The notes under the pieces were generated by a model. That model was given only the letters and a program-made list of their open reading frames with translations. It had not been told where the DNA came from and did no database searches. Shown here in pieces: positions 26,721 through 36,310 of a stretch of DNA of 64,000 nucleotides. This DNA comes from Mycolicibacterium grossiae (GTDB taxonomy: Bacteria; Actinomycetota; Actinomycetes; Mycobacteriales; Mycobacteriaceae). Location of the stretch: assembly GCF_008329645.1 (NCBI RefSeq), contig NZ_CP043474.1:2728001-2792000 (forward strand). Direction: 5' to 3'. Made by a program: the position numbers and the translations under genes. The stretch's first letter is position 1; every line of letters starts with the position of its first letter.

Positions 26721-27809
26721 GTGGGAACCCCGGTAGATCCTGCTGAGACCGACGCCGTCATCCTCGTCGGCGGCCAGGGCACGCGCCTGCGGCCGCTGAC
26801 GCTCTCGGCGCCCAAGCCGATGCTGCCGACGGCGGGCCTGCCGTTCCTCACCCACCTGCTGAGCCGCATCCAGGCCGCGGGAATCCGGCACGTCGTCCTC
26901 GGCACGTCCTACAAGGCGGGGGTCTTCGAGGCCGCGTTCGGCGACGGGTCGGACCTCGGACTGGACATCGAGTACGTCTTCGAGGAGGAGGCGCTGGGCA
27001 CCGGTGGCGGCATCGCCAACGTGGCGCCCAAGCTGCGTTACGGCACCGCGCTGGTGTTCAACGGCGACGTGCTCTCGGGTGCGGACCTCGGCGCGCTGCT
27101 GACCAGCCACCACGAACGGAACGCGGACGTCACGCTGCACCTGGTGCGCGTCGGCGACCCGCGCGCGTTCGGTTGCGTGCCAACCGATTCCGAGGGCGGC
27201 GTGACGGCGTTCCTGGAGAAGACGCAGGATCCGCCGACCGACCAGATCAACGCCGGCTGCTACGTGTTCAAGCGCGAGGTCATCGACCTCATCCCGACCG
27301 GGCGCGAGGTGTCGGTCGAGCGCGAGGTGTTCCCGGCGCTGCTGAGTGACGGCCTGAAGGTGTGCGGCTACGTCGACGCCACGTACTGGCGCGACATGGG
27401 CACGCCGGACGACTTCGTGCGCGGTTCGGCCGATCTGGTGCGCGGCATCGCGCCGTCGCCCGCGCTGAAGGGCCACCGTGGCGAGGACCTGGTGCACGAG
27501 GGTGCGTCGGTGTCACCGGGCGCGCTGCTCATCGGCGGCACCGTGGTCGGTCGCGGCGCGGAGATCGGCCCCGGCGCCCGTCTCGACGGCGCGGTGATCT
27601 TCGACGGCGTCCGCGTCGAGGCCGGCGCCGTGATCGAGCGCTCGATCATCGGGTTCGGCGCCCGCATCGGTCCCCGCGCGCTGATCCGCGACGGCGTGAT
27701 CGGCGACGGCGCCAACATCGGCGCGCGGTGCGAGCTGCTGCGCGGCGCGCGGGTGTGGCCGGGCGTGTCGATCCCCGACGGCGGCATCCGCTACTCGACG
27801 GACGTCTGA
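26721..27809 (+). CDS. manB: Mannose-1-phosphate guanylyltransferase (GDP-mannose pyrophosphorylase)
   Basis: 362 residues from GTG 26721, with AAGGAC upstream. Nucleotidyl-transferase signature 'VILVGGQGTRLRPLTLSAPKPMLP', then 'GTGGGIANV', 'VFNGDVLSG', and a C-terminal left-handed beta-helix of hexapeptide repeats ('GARIGPRALIRDGVIGDGANIGARCELLRGARV'). Nearly the same as recalled Rv3264c (ManB). Supplies GDP-mannose for PIMs, LM/LAM and glycoproteins; it works with PmmA and ManA encoded at 32.6-36.3 kb. Confidence 0.92.
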   Translation: MGTPVDPAETDAVILVGGQGTRLRPLTLSAPKPMLPTAGLPFLTHLLSRIQAAGIRHVVLGTSYKAGVFEAAFGDGSDLGLDIEYVFEEEALGTGGGIANVAPKLRYGTALVFNGDVLSGADLGALLTSHHERNADVTLHLVRVGDPRAFGCVPTDSEGGVTAFLEKTQDPPTDQINAGCYVFKREVIDLIPTGREVSVEREVFPALLSDGLKVCGYVDATYWRDMGTPDDFVRGSADLVRGIAPSPALKGHRGEDLVHEGASVSPGALLIGGTVVGRGAEIGPGARLDGAVIFDGVRVEAGAVIERSIIGFGARIGPRALIRDGVIGDGANIGARCELLRGARVWPGVSIPDGGIRYSTDV

Positions 27810-27817
27810 GCCGTCCG

Positions 27818-28351
27818 CTACCGGCGGGCGGCCGCCGCGAGGTGGCGCAGGCCGTAGTCGGCGTCCGGTGGCAGCGCGTCGAGCGGCCACCAACGCAGGT
27901 CGAGCGACTCGTCGCTGCGGGCGATCTCGGCGCCCGCCGGTGCGCGCGCGACGAACTGGATGTCCAGATGCCGCGTCGGCGTGCCCAGCGAGCAGGTGAG
28001 TCCGTGCACGTGCAGCGCCGCGGGCACCGGCATCACGACGAGTCCCTCGATGCCGGACTCCTCGGTGGCCTCGCGCAGTGCCGCCGACGCGATGTCGGCG
28101 TCGGTCTCCTCGCAGTGCCCGCCGAGCTGTACCCACCGGCCGATGCGGGGGTGCAGCGTCAGCAACGCGCGCCGGCCGGTGTGGTCCAACACCAGCGTCG
28201 ACGCGGTGACGTGGCCGGGAACGCAGGACCGCAGGCAGGCGTCCGGGCGCGCGAGCACGAACGCCAGCAGCGCCTCGCGCAGCGCGTCCTGAGCCGGGTC
28301 GGCTGGGCGCCAGCGCTCCAGGGTGTCGAGCACCGAGTCGCGCAGCGTCAT
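27818..28351 (-). CDS. NUDIX hydrolase
   Basis: 177 residues from ATG 28351. Nudix box '[25 protein letters not shown]' at about residues 97-121 holds the REATEESG metal site; spacing is one residue longer than the classic consensus, a form common in actinobacteria. Substrate unknown. It overlaps the end of fbiB by 4 bp and is probably translated with it. Confidence 0.85.
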   Translation of the reverse strand: MTLRDSVLDTLERWRPADPAQDALREALLAFVLARPDACLRSCVPGHVTASTLVLDHTGRRALLTLHPRIGRWVQLGGHCEETDADIASAALREATEESGIEGLVVMPVPAALHVHGLTCSLGTPTRHLDIQFVARAPAGAEIARSDESLDLRWWPLDALPPDADYGLRHLAAAARR

Positions 28352-29700
28352 CGCCGGATCAGCAGGTCGGCCGTGGCCGCCGGGTCGCGGGGACCGGTGG
28401 CTGCGCTGCCCTCCTCCGGGTAGCCGATGGCGATGGCGCCCGACGGTTCCCAGTCCGGCGGCAGGTCGAGTTCGGCGCGTACCAGATCGGCGGCGAAGAT
28501 CGTCGAACCGATCCAGCAGCTGCCCACGCCGCGCGCTGCGAGCGCCACCAGGAGTCCCTGGACGGCGGCGCCCACGGCGACGGTGAACATGGTGTGTTCG
28601 GCTGCCGTGCGGGCGGCGTCGGGGTAGGCGTGCGCACCGTCGGGCACCAGGAAGGGAATGACGACTTCGGGTGCGTCGTACAGGATCTGGCCGCGTGCCA
28701 CCCGACGCTCGACGGCGTCGGCCGGCCGGCCGTCGCCCAGCAGGTCGGCGCGCCAGGCGTCCTTCATCGCGTCCAGCAGCCGGATGCGCCGGGCACCGTC
28801 GGCGAGCCAGACGAAGCGCACCGGACGGGTGTGGTGTGGCGCGGGCGCGGTGAGCGCGTCACCGACCGCGGCCTCCACGAGCGCGGGGTCGACGGGCTCG
28901 GCGGAGAAGCGGCGCACCGACCGCCGCATCAGCTGCGCCTGGCGGCGACCCAGCGCGAGCGCCTCCTCGGTGCCGAGCCAGAACAGGTCCTCCTCGCCCG
29001 CGCGCACCAGGGAGCGGCCGGTGGACCCGTCGTCGGCGGGGGAGAGGCCACGCACGACGGCCACCGGGATGGCGGTGAGCTTGCCCTTGACGAGGTCGGC
29101 CGCCGCGGCCACCTCGTCGGCCACGGCCACCTCGGTGACGAGCAGTTCGTTGCCGTAGCCGTCGTGTTCGCCGTGGTAGCCGTGCAGGACCGCCATGCCC
29201 GCGGATCCGATCGCCACGTCGGTCTGACCGTTGCGCCAGGCGCGGCCCATGGTGTCGGTGACGACGACCGCGACGGTGACGCCCAGCAGCTCGTGCAACC
29301 GGCTGCGCAGCGCGGCGGCACTGCCGTCCGGATCCACCGGCAGCAGCGCGAGTTCGGCGGCGTCGACGTTGGAACCGTCGACGCCGGCGGCGGCCTGGAC
29401 GAGGCCGATCGCGTTCTCGGTGATGAGGGTGCGTCCCTTGCGTGCCAGCACGCGTACCGCTTCGCCGTCGATGAGTCTGCGGCGCAACGCGTCCCGTTCC
29501 GCGGGATCGGTCGGCGCGGGGACGATGCGGCCCTCGCTCTTGGAGAGCACCTTGCTCGTCACGACGACGACGTCGGCGTCGCGCAGCCACGGGGCGGCGG
29601 TCGCGATGGCGGCGGCGACGTCGTCGCCGGGACGGAACTCGGGAAGTCCTCCGACGGGCAGGATCTCGACCGCGCCGGCCGAGCCGTGGTCGGCGCTCAC
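28348..29700 (-). CDS. fbiB: Coenzyme F420:L-glutamate ligase FbiB
   Basis: 450 residues from GTG 29700, overlapping the fbiA stop (GTGA). Two domains: the N-terminal CofE-like glutamate ligase ('[17 protein letters not shown]', '[18 protein letters not shown]') and a C-terminal nitroreductase-like domain ('[21 protein letters not shown]', '[11 protein letters not shown]'). The fusion is the mycobacterial form; it adds the poly-glutamate tail and reduces dehydro-F420-0. Confidence 0.94.
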   Translation of the reverse strand: MSADHGSAGAVEILPVGGLPEFRPGDDVAAAIATAAPWLRDADVVVVTSKVLSKSEGRIVPAPTDPAERDALRRRLIDGEAVRVLARKGRTLITENAIGLVQAAAGVDGSNVDAAELALLPVDPDGSAAALRSRLHELLGVTVAVVVTDTMGRAWRNGQTDVAIGSAGMAVLHGYHGEHDGYGNELLVTEVAVADEVAAAADLVKGKLTAIPVAVVRGLSPADDGSTGRSLVRAGEEDLFWLGTEEALALGRRQAQLMRRSVRRFSAEPVDPALVEAAVGDALTAPAPHHTRPVRFVWLADGARRIRLLDAMKDAWRADLLGDGRPADAVERRVARGQILYDAPEVVIPFLVPDGAHAYPDAARTAAEHTMFTVAVGAAVQGLLVALAARGVGSCWIGSTIFAADLVRAELDLPPDWEPSGAIAIGYPEEGSAATGPRDPAATADLLIRR

Positions 29701-30746
29701 CGCCGGCCCGCGTCGAGGCCGGCGAGTTCCAGTCCGCTACGCACCATCTCGGCGGTGGCGTCCGGATCGGTCATCAGCAGCGGGATCGCGCGGACGTCGA
29801 CGCCCTCGATCGTGGCCTCGTCGCCCTCGCTGATCAGCCAGCCGTCGAGGATGCCGACACCGCTGCGTGCGCCGTAGTGCGCGCCGACGGCCTCGGAGCT
29901 GGTGGGCACGCCGATCACGGTGAGGCACTCGTCGGCCATGCCCCGCAGCGGGCGACCGCCGATGATCGGGGAGTACCCGACGACCGGCGCCGGCGTCGAC
30001 CGCAGCGCCGCGCGGATGCCGCCGATGCCGAGGATGGCGCCGATGCTGACGACCGGGTTCGACGGCGACAGCAGCACGACGTCCGCTCCGGCGACGGCGT
30101 CGGTGACGCCCTCGGCCGCGGTGGCCTTGTCGGCGCCCACGAACGCAAAGCCGTGGGTGGGGATCTGGGCGCGGTAGCGCACCCACCACTCCTGGAAGTG
30201 GATGGCCCGCCGCTCGCCGCCGGCCTCGGCAGCGTCCGCGCCGGCGCCATCGGAGTCGGGAACGGTGACCACGACGTGGGTTTCACTGCGGTCGTCGCTG
30301 GCGGGCAGCAGCCGGGCGCCGGGTTGCCAGCGCGCACACAGCGCCTCGGTCACCTGCGACAGCGGGTAGCCGGCGCGCAGCATCTGGCTGCGCACCAGGT
30401 GGGTCGCGAGGTCGCGGTCGCCGAGGCCGAACCAGTCGGGTTGCACGCCGTAGGCGGCGAGCTCCTCCTTGGCGTGCCACGTCTCGTCGCGGTGGCCCCA
30501 GCCGCGTTCGGGGTCGACGCCGCCGCCCAGGGTGTACATGCACGTGTCGAGGTCCGGGCAGATGCGGACGCCGTGCATCCAGGCGTCGTCACCGACGTTG
30601 ACCACCGCGGTCAGCTCGTGTTCGCCGGGCAGTGTGCCGGGGGCGTCGCCGAAGCGGCCCAGGCCCAGCAACCGCTGTACGCCGAGCAGGAAGCGGGCCC
30701 CGCCCACCCCGCCGACCAGAACTGTCACCTTCACGGGGTTCGACAC
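29697..30746 (-). CDS. fbiA: 2-phospho-L-lactate/phosphoenolpyruvyl transferase FbiA
   Basis: 349 residues from GTG 30746; GTG 30734 is an alternative closer to the M. tuberculosis N-terminus. CofD family: '[16 protein letters not shown]', 'VVNVGDDAW', '[13 protein letters not shown]', '[12 protein letters not shown]', '[16 protein letters not shown]'. Joins the phospho-(enol)lactyl group to the deazaflavin Fo in F420 synthesis. First gene of the fbiA-fbiB-nudix operon, divergent from whiB2. Confidence 0.94.
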   Translation of the reverse strand: MSNPVKVTVLVGGVGGARFLLGVQRLLGLGRFGDAPGTLPGEHELTAVVNVGDDAWMHGVRICPDLDTCMYTLGGGVDPERGWGHRDETWHAKEELAAYGVQPDWFGLGDRDLATHLVRSQMLRAGYPLSQVTEALCARWQPGARLLPASDDRSETHVVVTVPDSDGAGADAAEAGGERRAIHFQEWWVRYRAQIPTHGFAFVGADKATAAEGVTDAVAGADVVLLSPSNPVVSIGAILGIGGIRAALRSTPAPVVGYSPIIGGRPLRGMADECLTVIGVPTSSEAVGAHYGARSGVGILDGWLISEGDEATIEGVDVRAIPLLMTDPDATAEMVRSGLELAGLDAGRR

Positions 30747-30827
30747 TATGCTCTTCCGACGAAGGCAGCGCGCGCCGTGGTGCCGGTGTGAGCGACACGC
30801 CGTCGGCCGACGCGCCGGAGATTGGTC

Positions 30828-30849
30828 ACGGGATGATATGAAATCCCGT
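30828..30849. promoter_or_regulatory. Inverted repeat upstream of the whiB2 -35 box
   Basis: ACGGGAT (30828-30834) and ATCCCGT (30843-30849) are exact complements, separated by 8 bp. The repeat ends 9 bp before the -35 hexamer, an activator-like position. The gap is shared with divergent fbiA. The protein that binds is unknown. Confidence 0.5.
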
Positions 30850-30857
30850 TCCAGCGC

Positions 30858-30886
30858 TTGACCGGTGCAGCTAACCCGTGTCTAAT
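30858..30886 (+). promoter_or_regulatory. Sigma-70-type promoter for whiB2
   Basis: TTGACC (30858-30863) and TCTAAT (30881-30886) lie 17 bp apart, each one mismatch from TTGACA/TATAAT. Transcription would start near 30893, giving a leader of about 135 nt before the whiB2 ATG. Confidence 0.65.
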
Positions 30887-30941
30887 CACATCAGTGTCAT
30901 TTCGCGGTTGGCCGGCCGGTTCCGGTGTCGCAGACCGAGAT

Positions 30942-30957
30942 TCGATCACTTGTTCGA
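30942..30957. promoter_or_regulatory. LexA-box-like palindrome in the whiB2 leader
   Basis: TCGATC, 4 bp, GTTCGA at 30942-30957 differs at one position from the mycobacterial SOS box TCGAAC-N4-GTTCGA. It lies about 50 bp downstream of the predicted start of transcription. By-eye match only. Confidence 0.35.
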
Positions 30958-31027
30958 ATGAATAGGGCCGCACGGGCAGGGGTGGGGCCTCAGTGAGCGA
31001 TCTACGAGACATGTGAGGAGGCGGAAG

Positions 31028-31420
31028 ATGTCCTATGAGCGCGTCGATTTCGACGGACTGGTCGCATACGACGGTCGGATGCTCGGCTCGGTAGGCAGCG
31101 CACCGCACACCAACACCGCACCGACCCCCTTCGCGACACCGGGGCGGCCGCAGTTGAGCTTGGTGCCGGAGCACGCCGATTTCGAGGCGGCCAACGACGA
31201 GGACGATCAGTGGCAGGAGCGCGCGCTGTGCGCGCAGACCGACCCCGAGGCGTTCTTCCCCGAGAAGGGTGGCTCGACCCGCGAGGCCAAGCGCATCTGC
31301 CAGGGCTGCGAGGTGCGCGACGCGTGCCTGGAGTACGCCCTGGCCAACGATGAGCGCTTCGGCATCTGGGGCGGGCTCTCCGAGCGGGAGCGCCGTCGCA
31401 TCAAGCGCGGCATCATCTGA
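31028..31420 (+). CDS. whiB2: WhiB-family transcription factor WhiB2 (WhmD)
   Basis: 130 residues from ATG 31028, with AGGAGG at 31017-31022. Four-Cys iron-sulfur set: ALCAQTD, ICQGCEVRDACLEY; then the GIWGGLSERERRR turn and basic tail that bind sigma factor and DNA. WhiB2/WhmD is needed for septation and cell division in mycobacteria. The length and order next to fbiA support orthology. Confidence 0.93.
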   Translation: MSYERVDFDGLVAYDGRMLGSVGSAPHTNTAPTPFATPGRPQLSLVPEHADFEAANDEDDQWQERALCAQTDPEAFFPEKGGSTREAKRICQGCEVRDACLEYALANDERFGIWGGLSERERRRIKRGII

Positions 31421-31448
31421 TCCTCTTCCTCGACTCGACGTCGAGGTC

Positions 31449-31913
31449 TCAGTCGTCGTCCAGGTCCGGATCGATGACCGAGGGCTCCACCCCGAGATAG
31501 GTGGCCACCTGGGCCACCAGGATCTCGTGCAGCAGGTCGGCGAGATCGTCGGTGTTCTTGGCCCGGCGCTCGATTGGCTTGCGGAACAACACGATTCGCG
31601 CACGGGTCGAATTCCCCCGGACGTCCACGCCCGCAGGTATCAAGCGCGCCAACGCGACCGGCCCGTCCGCCACCACCTCCGGTGGCCACTGCACGCTCTC
31701 CGGATCCTTCGGTGCGATCCGCGGAATCTCGTCGACGGCGACGTCCAGGCTCGACACCCGTTCCTGCCACTGTCGTTCGATCGGCTCGTAGGCCTCGAGC
31801 ACCGCCATGTCGAACCGCTCGGCGCGGCTGCGCCAGCCCGGCACGGTCGCGGGTAGCAGGGGACCACGCATGCCCCTGCCTCGGCGCGAGGCCCACCGAC
31901 GCTGCGCGGCCAT
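31449..31913 (-). CDS. Metallopeptidase-family-like protein, Rv3259-like
   Basis: 154 residues from ATG 31913. The C-terminal part resembles the small zincin-like family (DUF1025) found in this locus ('RIVLFRKPIERRAKNTDDLADLLHEILVAQVATYLGV'), where an HExxH zinc motif is expected; here it reads HEILVAQ, so the second His is missing and peptidase activity is doubtful. The acidic C-terminus is PDLDDD. Function unknown. Confidence 0.75.
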   Translation of the reverse strand: MAAQRRWASRRGRGMRGPLLPATVPGWRSRAERFDMAVLEAYEPIERQWQERVSSLDVAVDEIPRIAPKDPESVQWPPEVVADGPVALARLIPAGVDVRGNSTRARIVLFRKPIERRAKNTDDLADLLHEILVAQVATYLGVEPSVIDPDLDDD

Positions 31914-32000
31914 CGGACGATCGTAACGGTTGGGGAACGCGCCCTCGCGGCTGCGCGTGTCCGTCCCCGAGTGTCGGCGCCGCGCGATAGCCTTCCGGGC

Positions 32001-32438
32001 GTGAACGTTCCCCGTCGCTGCTGCCGGCCAGGGTGCCCGCACTACGCCGTGGCGACGCTGACCTTCGTCTACTCGGACTCGACGGCAGTCGTGGGTCCGC
32101 TGGCCACCGTGTCGGAGCCGCACTCCTGGGATCTGTGCGTGCTGCACGCCGGACGGATCACCGCGCCGCGCGGGTGGGAGTTGGTCCGGCACGCCGGGCC
32201 GCTGCCCGCCCACCCCGACGACGACGATCTCGTCGCACTCGCCGATGCCGTCCGCGAGGCGCGCGACGGCGGCATGCCGTCCTCCGGTGTCGTGGCGGGG
32301 TTCTCCGACCCCGGGCCTGCCGCGCACGGCGGCGCGGTGATGGCGCCGGCCGCGCGCCGGCCCGAGCACGGGCACCGGCCCGAGCACAACGGCCGCCGGC
32401 GCGGCCACCTGCGGGTGCTGCCCGATCCGAGCGACTAG
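32001..32438 (+). CDS. DUF3499 family protein, Rv3258c-like
   Basis: 145 residues from GTG 32001. N-terminal Cys set 'RRCCRPGCPHYAVATLTFVYSDSTAVVGPL' and 'DLCVLHAGR' look like a small zinc ribbon; the C-terminal part is low in complexity and His/Arg-rich. Conserved in actinobacteria upstream of the phosphomannomutase gene; function unknown. Confidence 0.85.
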   Translation: MNVPRRCCRPGCPHYAVATLTFVYSDSTAVVGPLATVSEPHSWDLCVLHAGRITAPRGWELVRHAGPLPAHPDDDDLVALADAVREARDGGMPSSGVVAGFSDPGPAAHGGAVMAPAARRPEHGHRPEHNGRRRGHLRVLPDPSD

Positions 32439-32586
32439 CTCCTGCGCGGTTAGCCGGATCGTGTCGTCATCGCTCCGTGAACCGGCACGCGGGACCGCCC
32501 GCGCCGCGGTGGGGGAGCCGATAGGCTTGTGTCAGGAGCGCCTCCGCCCGGGGGCGTTCGAGTCGGTGTATCGAGCGAGGAGCCCT

Positions 32587-33993
32587 ATGTCCCGGCCCGC
32601 CGCGGCTGTCAACCGGGTGATCAAGGCGTACGACGTGCGAGGTCTCGTCGGCGAGGAGATCGACGAGGACTTCGTCGCCGACGTCGGCGGCGCCTTCGCC
32701 AGACTGGTCCGCGACGAAACGGAACCGGGCGCCCGCCAGATCGTCATCGGCTACGACATGCGGTCCAGTTCCCCCAGTCTCGCTGCGGCATTCGCCGACG
32801 GCGTGGTGGCACAGGGACTCGACGTGGTGCGCATCGGCCTCGCCTCCACCGACCAGCTGTACTTCGCGTCGGGCTTGCTGGACTGCCCCGGCGCGATGTT
32901 CACCGCCAGCCACAACCCGGCGGCCTACAACGGGATCAAGCTGTGTCGGGCCGGCGCGAAACCGGTCGGCAAGGAGACCGGTCTGGCCACCATCAGCGGC
33001 GAGGTCATCGACGGCGTGCCCGCCGCGGACGTCGCACCCGGCACCCTCACCGACCGCGACGTGCTCACCGAGTACGGCGAGTTCCTGCGTTCGCTGGTCA
33101 GTCTGACCGGCGGCCGCCCGCTGCGGGTGGCCGTGGACGCCGGCAACGGCATGGGCGGCCACACGTCGCCCGCGGTCCTCGGCGGCATCGAGGGCATCAC
33201 GCTGCTGCCGCTGTACTTCGAACTGGACGGCACCTTCCCGAACCACGAGGCCAACCCACTGGACCCGGCCAACCTGGTGGACCTGCAGCGCCACGTCGTC
33301 GACACCGGCGCCGACATCGGTCTGGCCTTCGACGGCGACGCCGACCGCTGCTTCGTCGTCGACGAGCGCGGCGAGCCGGTGTCCCCGTCGGCGGTCACCG
33401 CGCTGGTCGCTGCGCGCGAGCTTGGCCGCGAGATCGGCGCGACCGTGATCCACAACCTGATCACGTCGCGGGCGGTGCCGGAGCTGATCACCGAGCGCGG
33501 CGGCACGGCGGTCCGCTCGCGCGTCGGCCACTCCTACATCAAGGCGCTGATGGCCGAGACCGGCGCGATCTTCGGCGGCGAGCACTCCGCGCACTACTAC
33601 TTCCGCGACTTTTGGGGCGCCGACTCCGGCATGCTCGCCGCGCTGCACGTGCTGGCCGCACTCGGCGAAGGGGACCGGCCGCTGTCGGCGATGATGGCCG
33701 ACTACCAGCGCTACGAGGCGTCGGGCGAGATCAACTTCACCGTGTCGGACGCCGCGGCCTGCGTCGAGGCGGTCCTGAAGTCCTACGACGGCCGCATCCA
33801 CTCCATCGACCACCTCGACGGCGTCACCGTCGATCTCGGCGACGGCAACTGGTTCAACCTGCGCACCTCCAACACCGAGCCGCTGCTGCGGCTCAACGTC
33901 GAGGCGCGCACCGCGGCCGAGGTGGCCGAGATCGTCGACGCCGTCGGTGTCCAGATCAGGACGACGTCGGGAAGCGACGAGCCGGCGCCGTGA
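32587..33993 (+). CDS. pmmA: Phosphomannomutase (PmmA)
   Basis: 468 residues from ATG 32587, with GAGGAG upstream. Alpha-D-phosphohexomutase: 'IKAYDVRGLVGEEID' at the N-terminus, catalytic phosphoserine loop TASHNPAAYNGIK, metal loop DGDADRC, sugar loop GGEHSAHYYF and 'RTSNTEPLLRLNVEA' phosphate-binding loop. Converts mannose-6-P to mannose-1-P for ManB. Same locus position as Rv3257c; overlaps the next gene by 4 bp. Confidence 0.92.
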   Translation: MSRPAAAVNRVIKAYDVRGLVGEEIDEDFVADVGGAFARLVRDETEPGARQIVIGYDMRSSSPSLAAAFADGVVAQGLDVVRIGLASTDQLYFASGLLDCPGAMFTASHNPAAYNGIKLCRAGAKPVGKETGLATISGEVIDGVPAADVAPGTLTDRDVLTEYGEFLRSLVSLTGGRPLRVAVDAGNGMGGHTSPAVLGGIEGITLLPLYFELDGTFPNHEANPLDPANLVDLQRHVVDTGADIGLAFDGDADRCFVVDERGEPVSPSAVTALVAARELGREIGATVIHNLITSRAVPELITERGGTAVRSRVGHSYIKALMAETGAIFGGEHSAHYYFRDFWGADSGMLAALHVLAALGEGDRPLSAMMADYQRYEASGEINFTVSDAAACVEAVLKSYDGRIHSIDHLDGVTVDLGDGNWFNLRTSNTEPLLRLNVEARTAAEVAEIVDAVGVQIRTTSGSDEPAP

Positions 33994-35078
33994 GTGCGGA
34001 CTCCCGCGCGGACGCGACGACCATCGACCTCGACGACACCGACGGTCTGCTCGCCGCCGACCGCGACGGGCTGCTGCGTGCCGCCTCGATGGCCGGCGCG
34101 CAGATGCGCGCGACCGCCGCGGCCCTCGACGAGGGCGAACTGGAGTCGTTGCGGTCCGACCACCCGCCGCGCACCGTCGTGTGGGTGTCCGCGGGCGGCA
34201 CGGCCGACGCCGCCGGACCCATCCTGGTCTCGGCACTCGGCGGCTCGACCGTCGCACCGCTCGTCACCGCTGCCGAGGTGCCGCCGTGGATCGGTGCGCT
34301 CGACGTCCTGATCGTGGCGGGGGACGACGCGGGTGAACCCGCCCTGGTGCGCGCCGTGGCCACCGGTATCCGGCGCGGCGCGCGGGTCCTCGTGGTCGGC
34401 CCGGACGGCGGGCCGCTGCGCGACGCCGCGGCGGGACGCGCCGTCCTGCTCGCGCCGCGCCTACCCGTGCCCGACGACTTCGCCCTCGCCCGCTACCTCG
34501 CCGCCGGACTGGTGGCACTGCACGCCGTCGACCCCGGCATGGGCGTGGACGTGGCCGGCATCGCCGACGAACTCGACGCCGAGGCCCTGCGCAACAGTGC
34601 CGGGCGCGACCTGTTCACCAACCCCGCCAAGGTGCTCGCCGACCGGGTGTCGGATGCGACGGTGGTCCTGGCGGGCCACGACGCGGCGACGCTCGCGCTG
34701 GCCCGGCACGTCGGCGCCGTGCTGTTGCGCGTCGCGCAGGCGCCTGCCGCCGCGGTGACGCTCGCCGACACGCTCGTCTCCCTGCACCGCGGGCTCGGTC
34801 GCGGGGCGTCGGGGGCCGCGCCCTCGATCTTCTACGACCCCGAGATCGACGGGCCGCTGCCGGCGCGGGTGCGCACCGTCGTGCTCGCGACCGACGCCGA
34901 GCGCCCGGCGATCCTGGCGCGCACGAGCGGTTACGACGACGTCACGACCATCAGCGCGGGGGACGTGGGCGACGACCTCGCCGCGCCGACGTCGAGTGGA
35001 CGCGTGGAACAGCAGTTGGCGATGATGGCCGTCCGATGGGAGATGGCGGCCGTCTACCTGAGATTGGTTCGAGGTTAG
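33990..35078 (+). CDS. SIS-domain phosphomannose-isomerase-like protein, Rv3256c-like
   Basis: 362 residues from GTG 33990 (GTGA overlap with pmmA). It shows paired Rossmann-like segments ('TVVWVSAGGTADAAGPIL', 'ALDVLIVAGDDAGEPALVRAV') as in bifunctional phosphoglucose/phosphomannose isomerases, but the usual Ser/Thr sugar-phosphate loops are weak. It lies between pmmA and manA, 5 bp before manA. A sugar-phosphate role is likely; the exact reaction is unknown. Confidence 0.8.
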   Translation: MSADSRADATTIDLDDTDGLLAADRDGLLRAASMAGAQMRATAAALDEGELESLRSDHPPRTVVWVSAGGTADAAGPILVSALGGSTVAPLVTAAEVPPWIGALDVLIVAGDDAGEPALVRAVATGIRRGARVLVVGPDGGPLRDAAAGRAVLLAPRLPVPDDFALARYLAAGLVALHAVDPGMGVDVAGIADELDAEALRNSAGRDLFTNPAKVLADRVSDATVVLAGHDAATLALARHVGAVLLRVAQAPAAAVTLADTLVSLHRGLGRGASGAAPSIFYDPEIDGPLPARVRTVVLATDAERPAILARTSGYDDVTTISAGDVGDDLAAPTSSGRVEQQLAMMAVRWEMAAVYLRLVRG

Positions 35079-35083
35079 ACGAC

Positions 35084-36310
35084 GTGGACCTGCTACATGG
35101 CGCTGTGCGCACCTATGCCTGGGGATCGCGGACGGCGATCGCGGAATTCAGCGGAAGACCCGCTCCCACAGCGCATCCCGAGGCCGAGCTGTGGCTCGGC
35201 GCCCATCCGGGGGATCCGGCGAGGCTGGCCTCCGACGGCGACGAGCGGTCGCTGCTCGACGTGATCGCCGCCGATCCCGAGGGGCAGCTCGGCGCCACCG
35301 CACGCGGCCGCTTCGGTGACGCGCTGCCGTTCCTGGCCAAGGTGCTCGCCGCCGACGAGCCCCTGTCGCTGCAGGCGCACCCGTCGGCGGCGCAGGCCGT
35401 CGAGGGCTTCGCCCGCGAGGATCAGCTCGGCATCGCCGTCAACGCGCCCACCCGCAACTACCGCGACCGCAGCCACAAGCCCGAGCTGATCGTCGCTCTC
35501 GGGCCGTTCGAGGCGCTGGCGGGCTTCCGCCCCGCCGCGGGCAGCGTCGCGCTGATGCAGGCCCTCGACGTGCCGGCCCTGACCCCGTACATCGGCCTGC
35601 TGTCCGGGCAGGCCGACGCCGACGGTCTGCGTGCGCTGTTCACCACGTGGATCACCGCGCCACAGCCGGACCTGGACGTGCTGGTGCCCGCGGTGCTCGA
35701 CGGTGCGGTGAACTACGTCCGCTCCGGCGCGACGGAGTTCGCGGCGGAGGCGAAGACGATCCTCGAGCTGGGCGAGCGCTACCCGGGCGACGCCGGCGTG
35801 CTGGCGGCCATGCTGCTCAACCGGATCAGCCTGGCGCCGGGGGAGGGCATCTACCTGCCGGCCGGCAACCTGCACGCCTATCTGCACGGCATCGGCTTCG
35901 AGGTGATGGCGAACTCGGACAACGTCCTTCGCGGCGGGCTGACCCCCAAGCACGTCGACGTGCCGGAACTACTACGGGTGCTGGACTTCACCCCGACCAC
36001 CGACGTCGTCATCGCGCCACGCGACGTGGGCGACGGCCTCGAACGCGTCTACGACACGCCCGCACCGGAATTCGCGGTGTCGGCGCTGTCACTGGACGGC
36101 GAGCACCTCGGCCACCAGGTGGACGCCCCGGCACGGCACGACGGACCGCAGGTGCTGCTGTGCACCGAGGGCACCGTCACGGTGCACGCCAAGTCCGACG
36201 TGCTGACCCTGCGGCGCGGCGCGGCGGCCTGGGTGCCGGCCGACGACGGACCCATCCGCCTGGTCGCCGACGCGCCGGCGCGGCTGTTCCGCGCGACGGT
36301 CGGGGTCTAA
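35084..36310 (+). CDS. manA: Mannose-6-phosphate isomerase ManA
   Basis: 408 residues from GTG 35084. Type I PMI cupin: 'YAWGSRTAIAEF', 'HPEAELWLGAHP', 'LSLQAHPS' zinc ligands, 'HKPELIVALGPFEALAGF', and 'GIYLPAGNLHAYLHGIGFEVMANSDNVLRGGLTPKHVD'. Interconverts fructose-6-P and mannose-6-P, the entry to GDP-mannose. Its stop overlaps the convergent oxidoreductase stop by 4 bp. Confidence 0.93.
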   Translation: MDLLHGAVRTYAWGSRTAIAEFSGRPAPTAHPEAELWLGAHPGDPARLASDGDERSLLDVIAADPEGQLGATARGRFGDALPFLAKVLAADEPLSLQAHPSAAQAVEGFAREDQLGIAVNAPTRNYRDRSHKPELIVALGPFEALAGFRPAAGSVALMQALDVPALTPYIGLLSGQADADGLRALFTTWITAPQPDLDVLVPAVLDGAVNYVRSGATEFAAEAKTILELGERYPGDAGVLAAMLLNRISLAPGEGIYLPAGNLHAYLHGIGFEVMANSDNVLRGGLTPKHVDVPELLRVLDFTPTTDVVIAPRDVGDGLERVYDTPAPEFAVSALSLDGEHLGHQVDAPARHDGPQVLLCTEGTVTVHAKSDVLTLRRGAAAWVPADDGPIRLVADAPARLFRATVGV

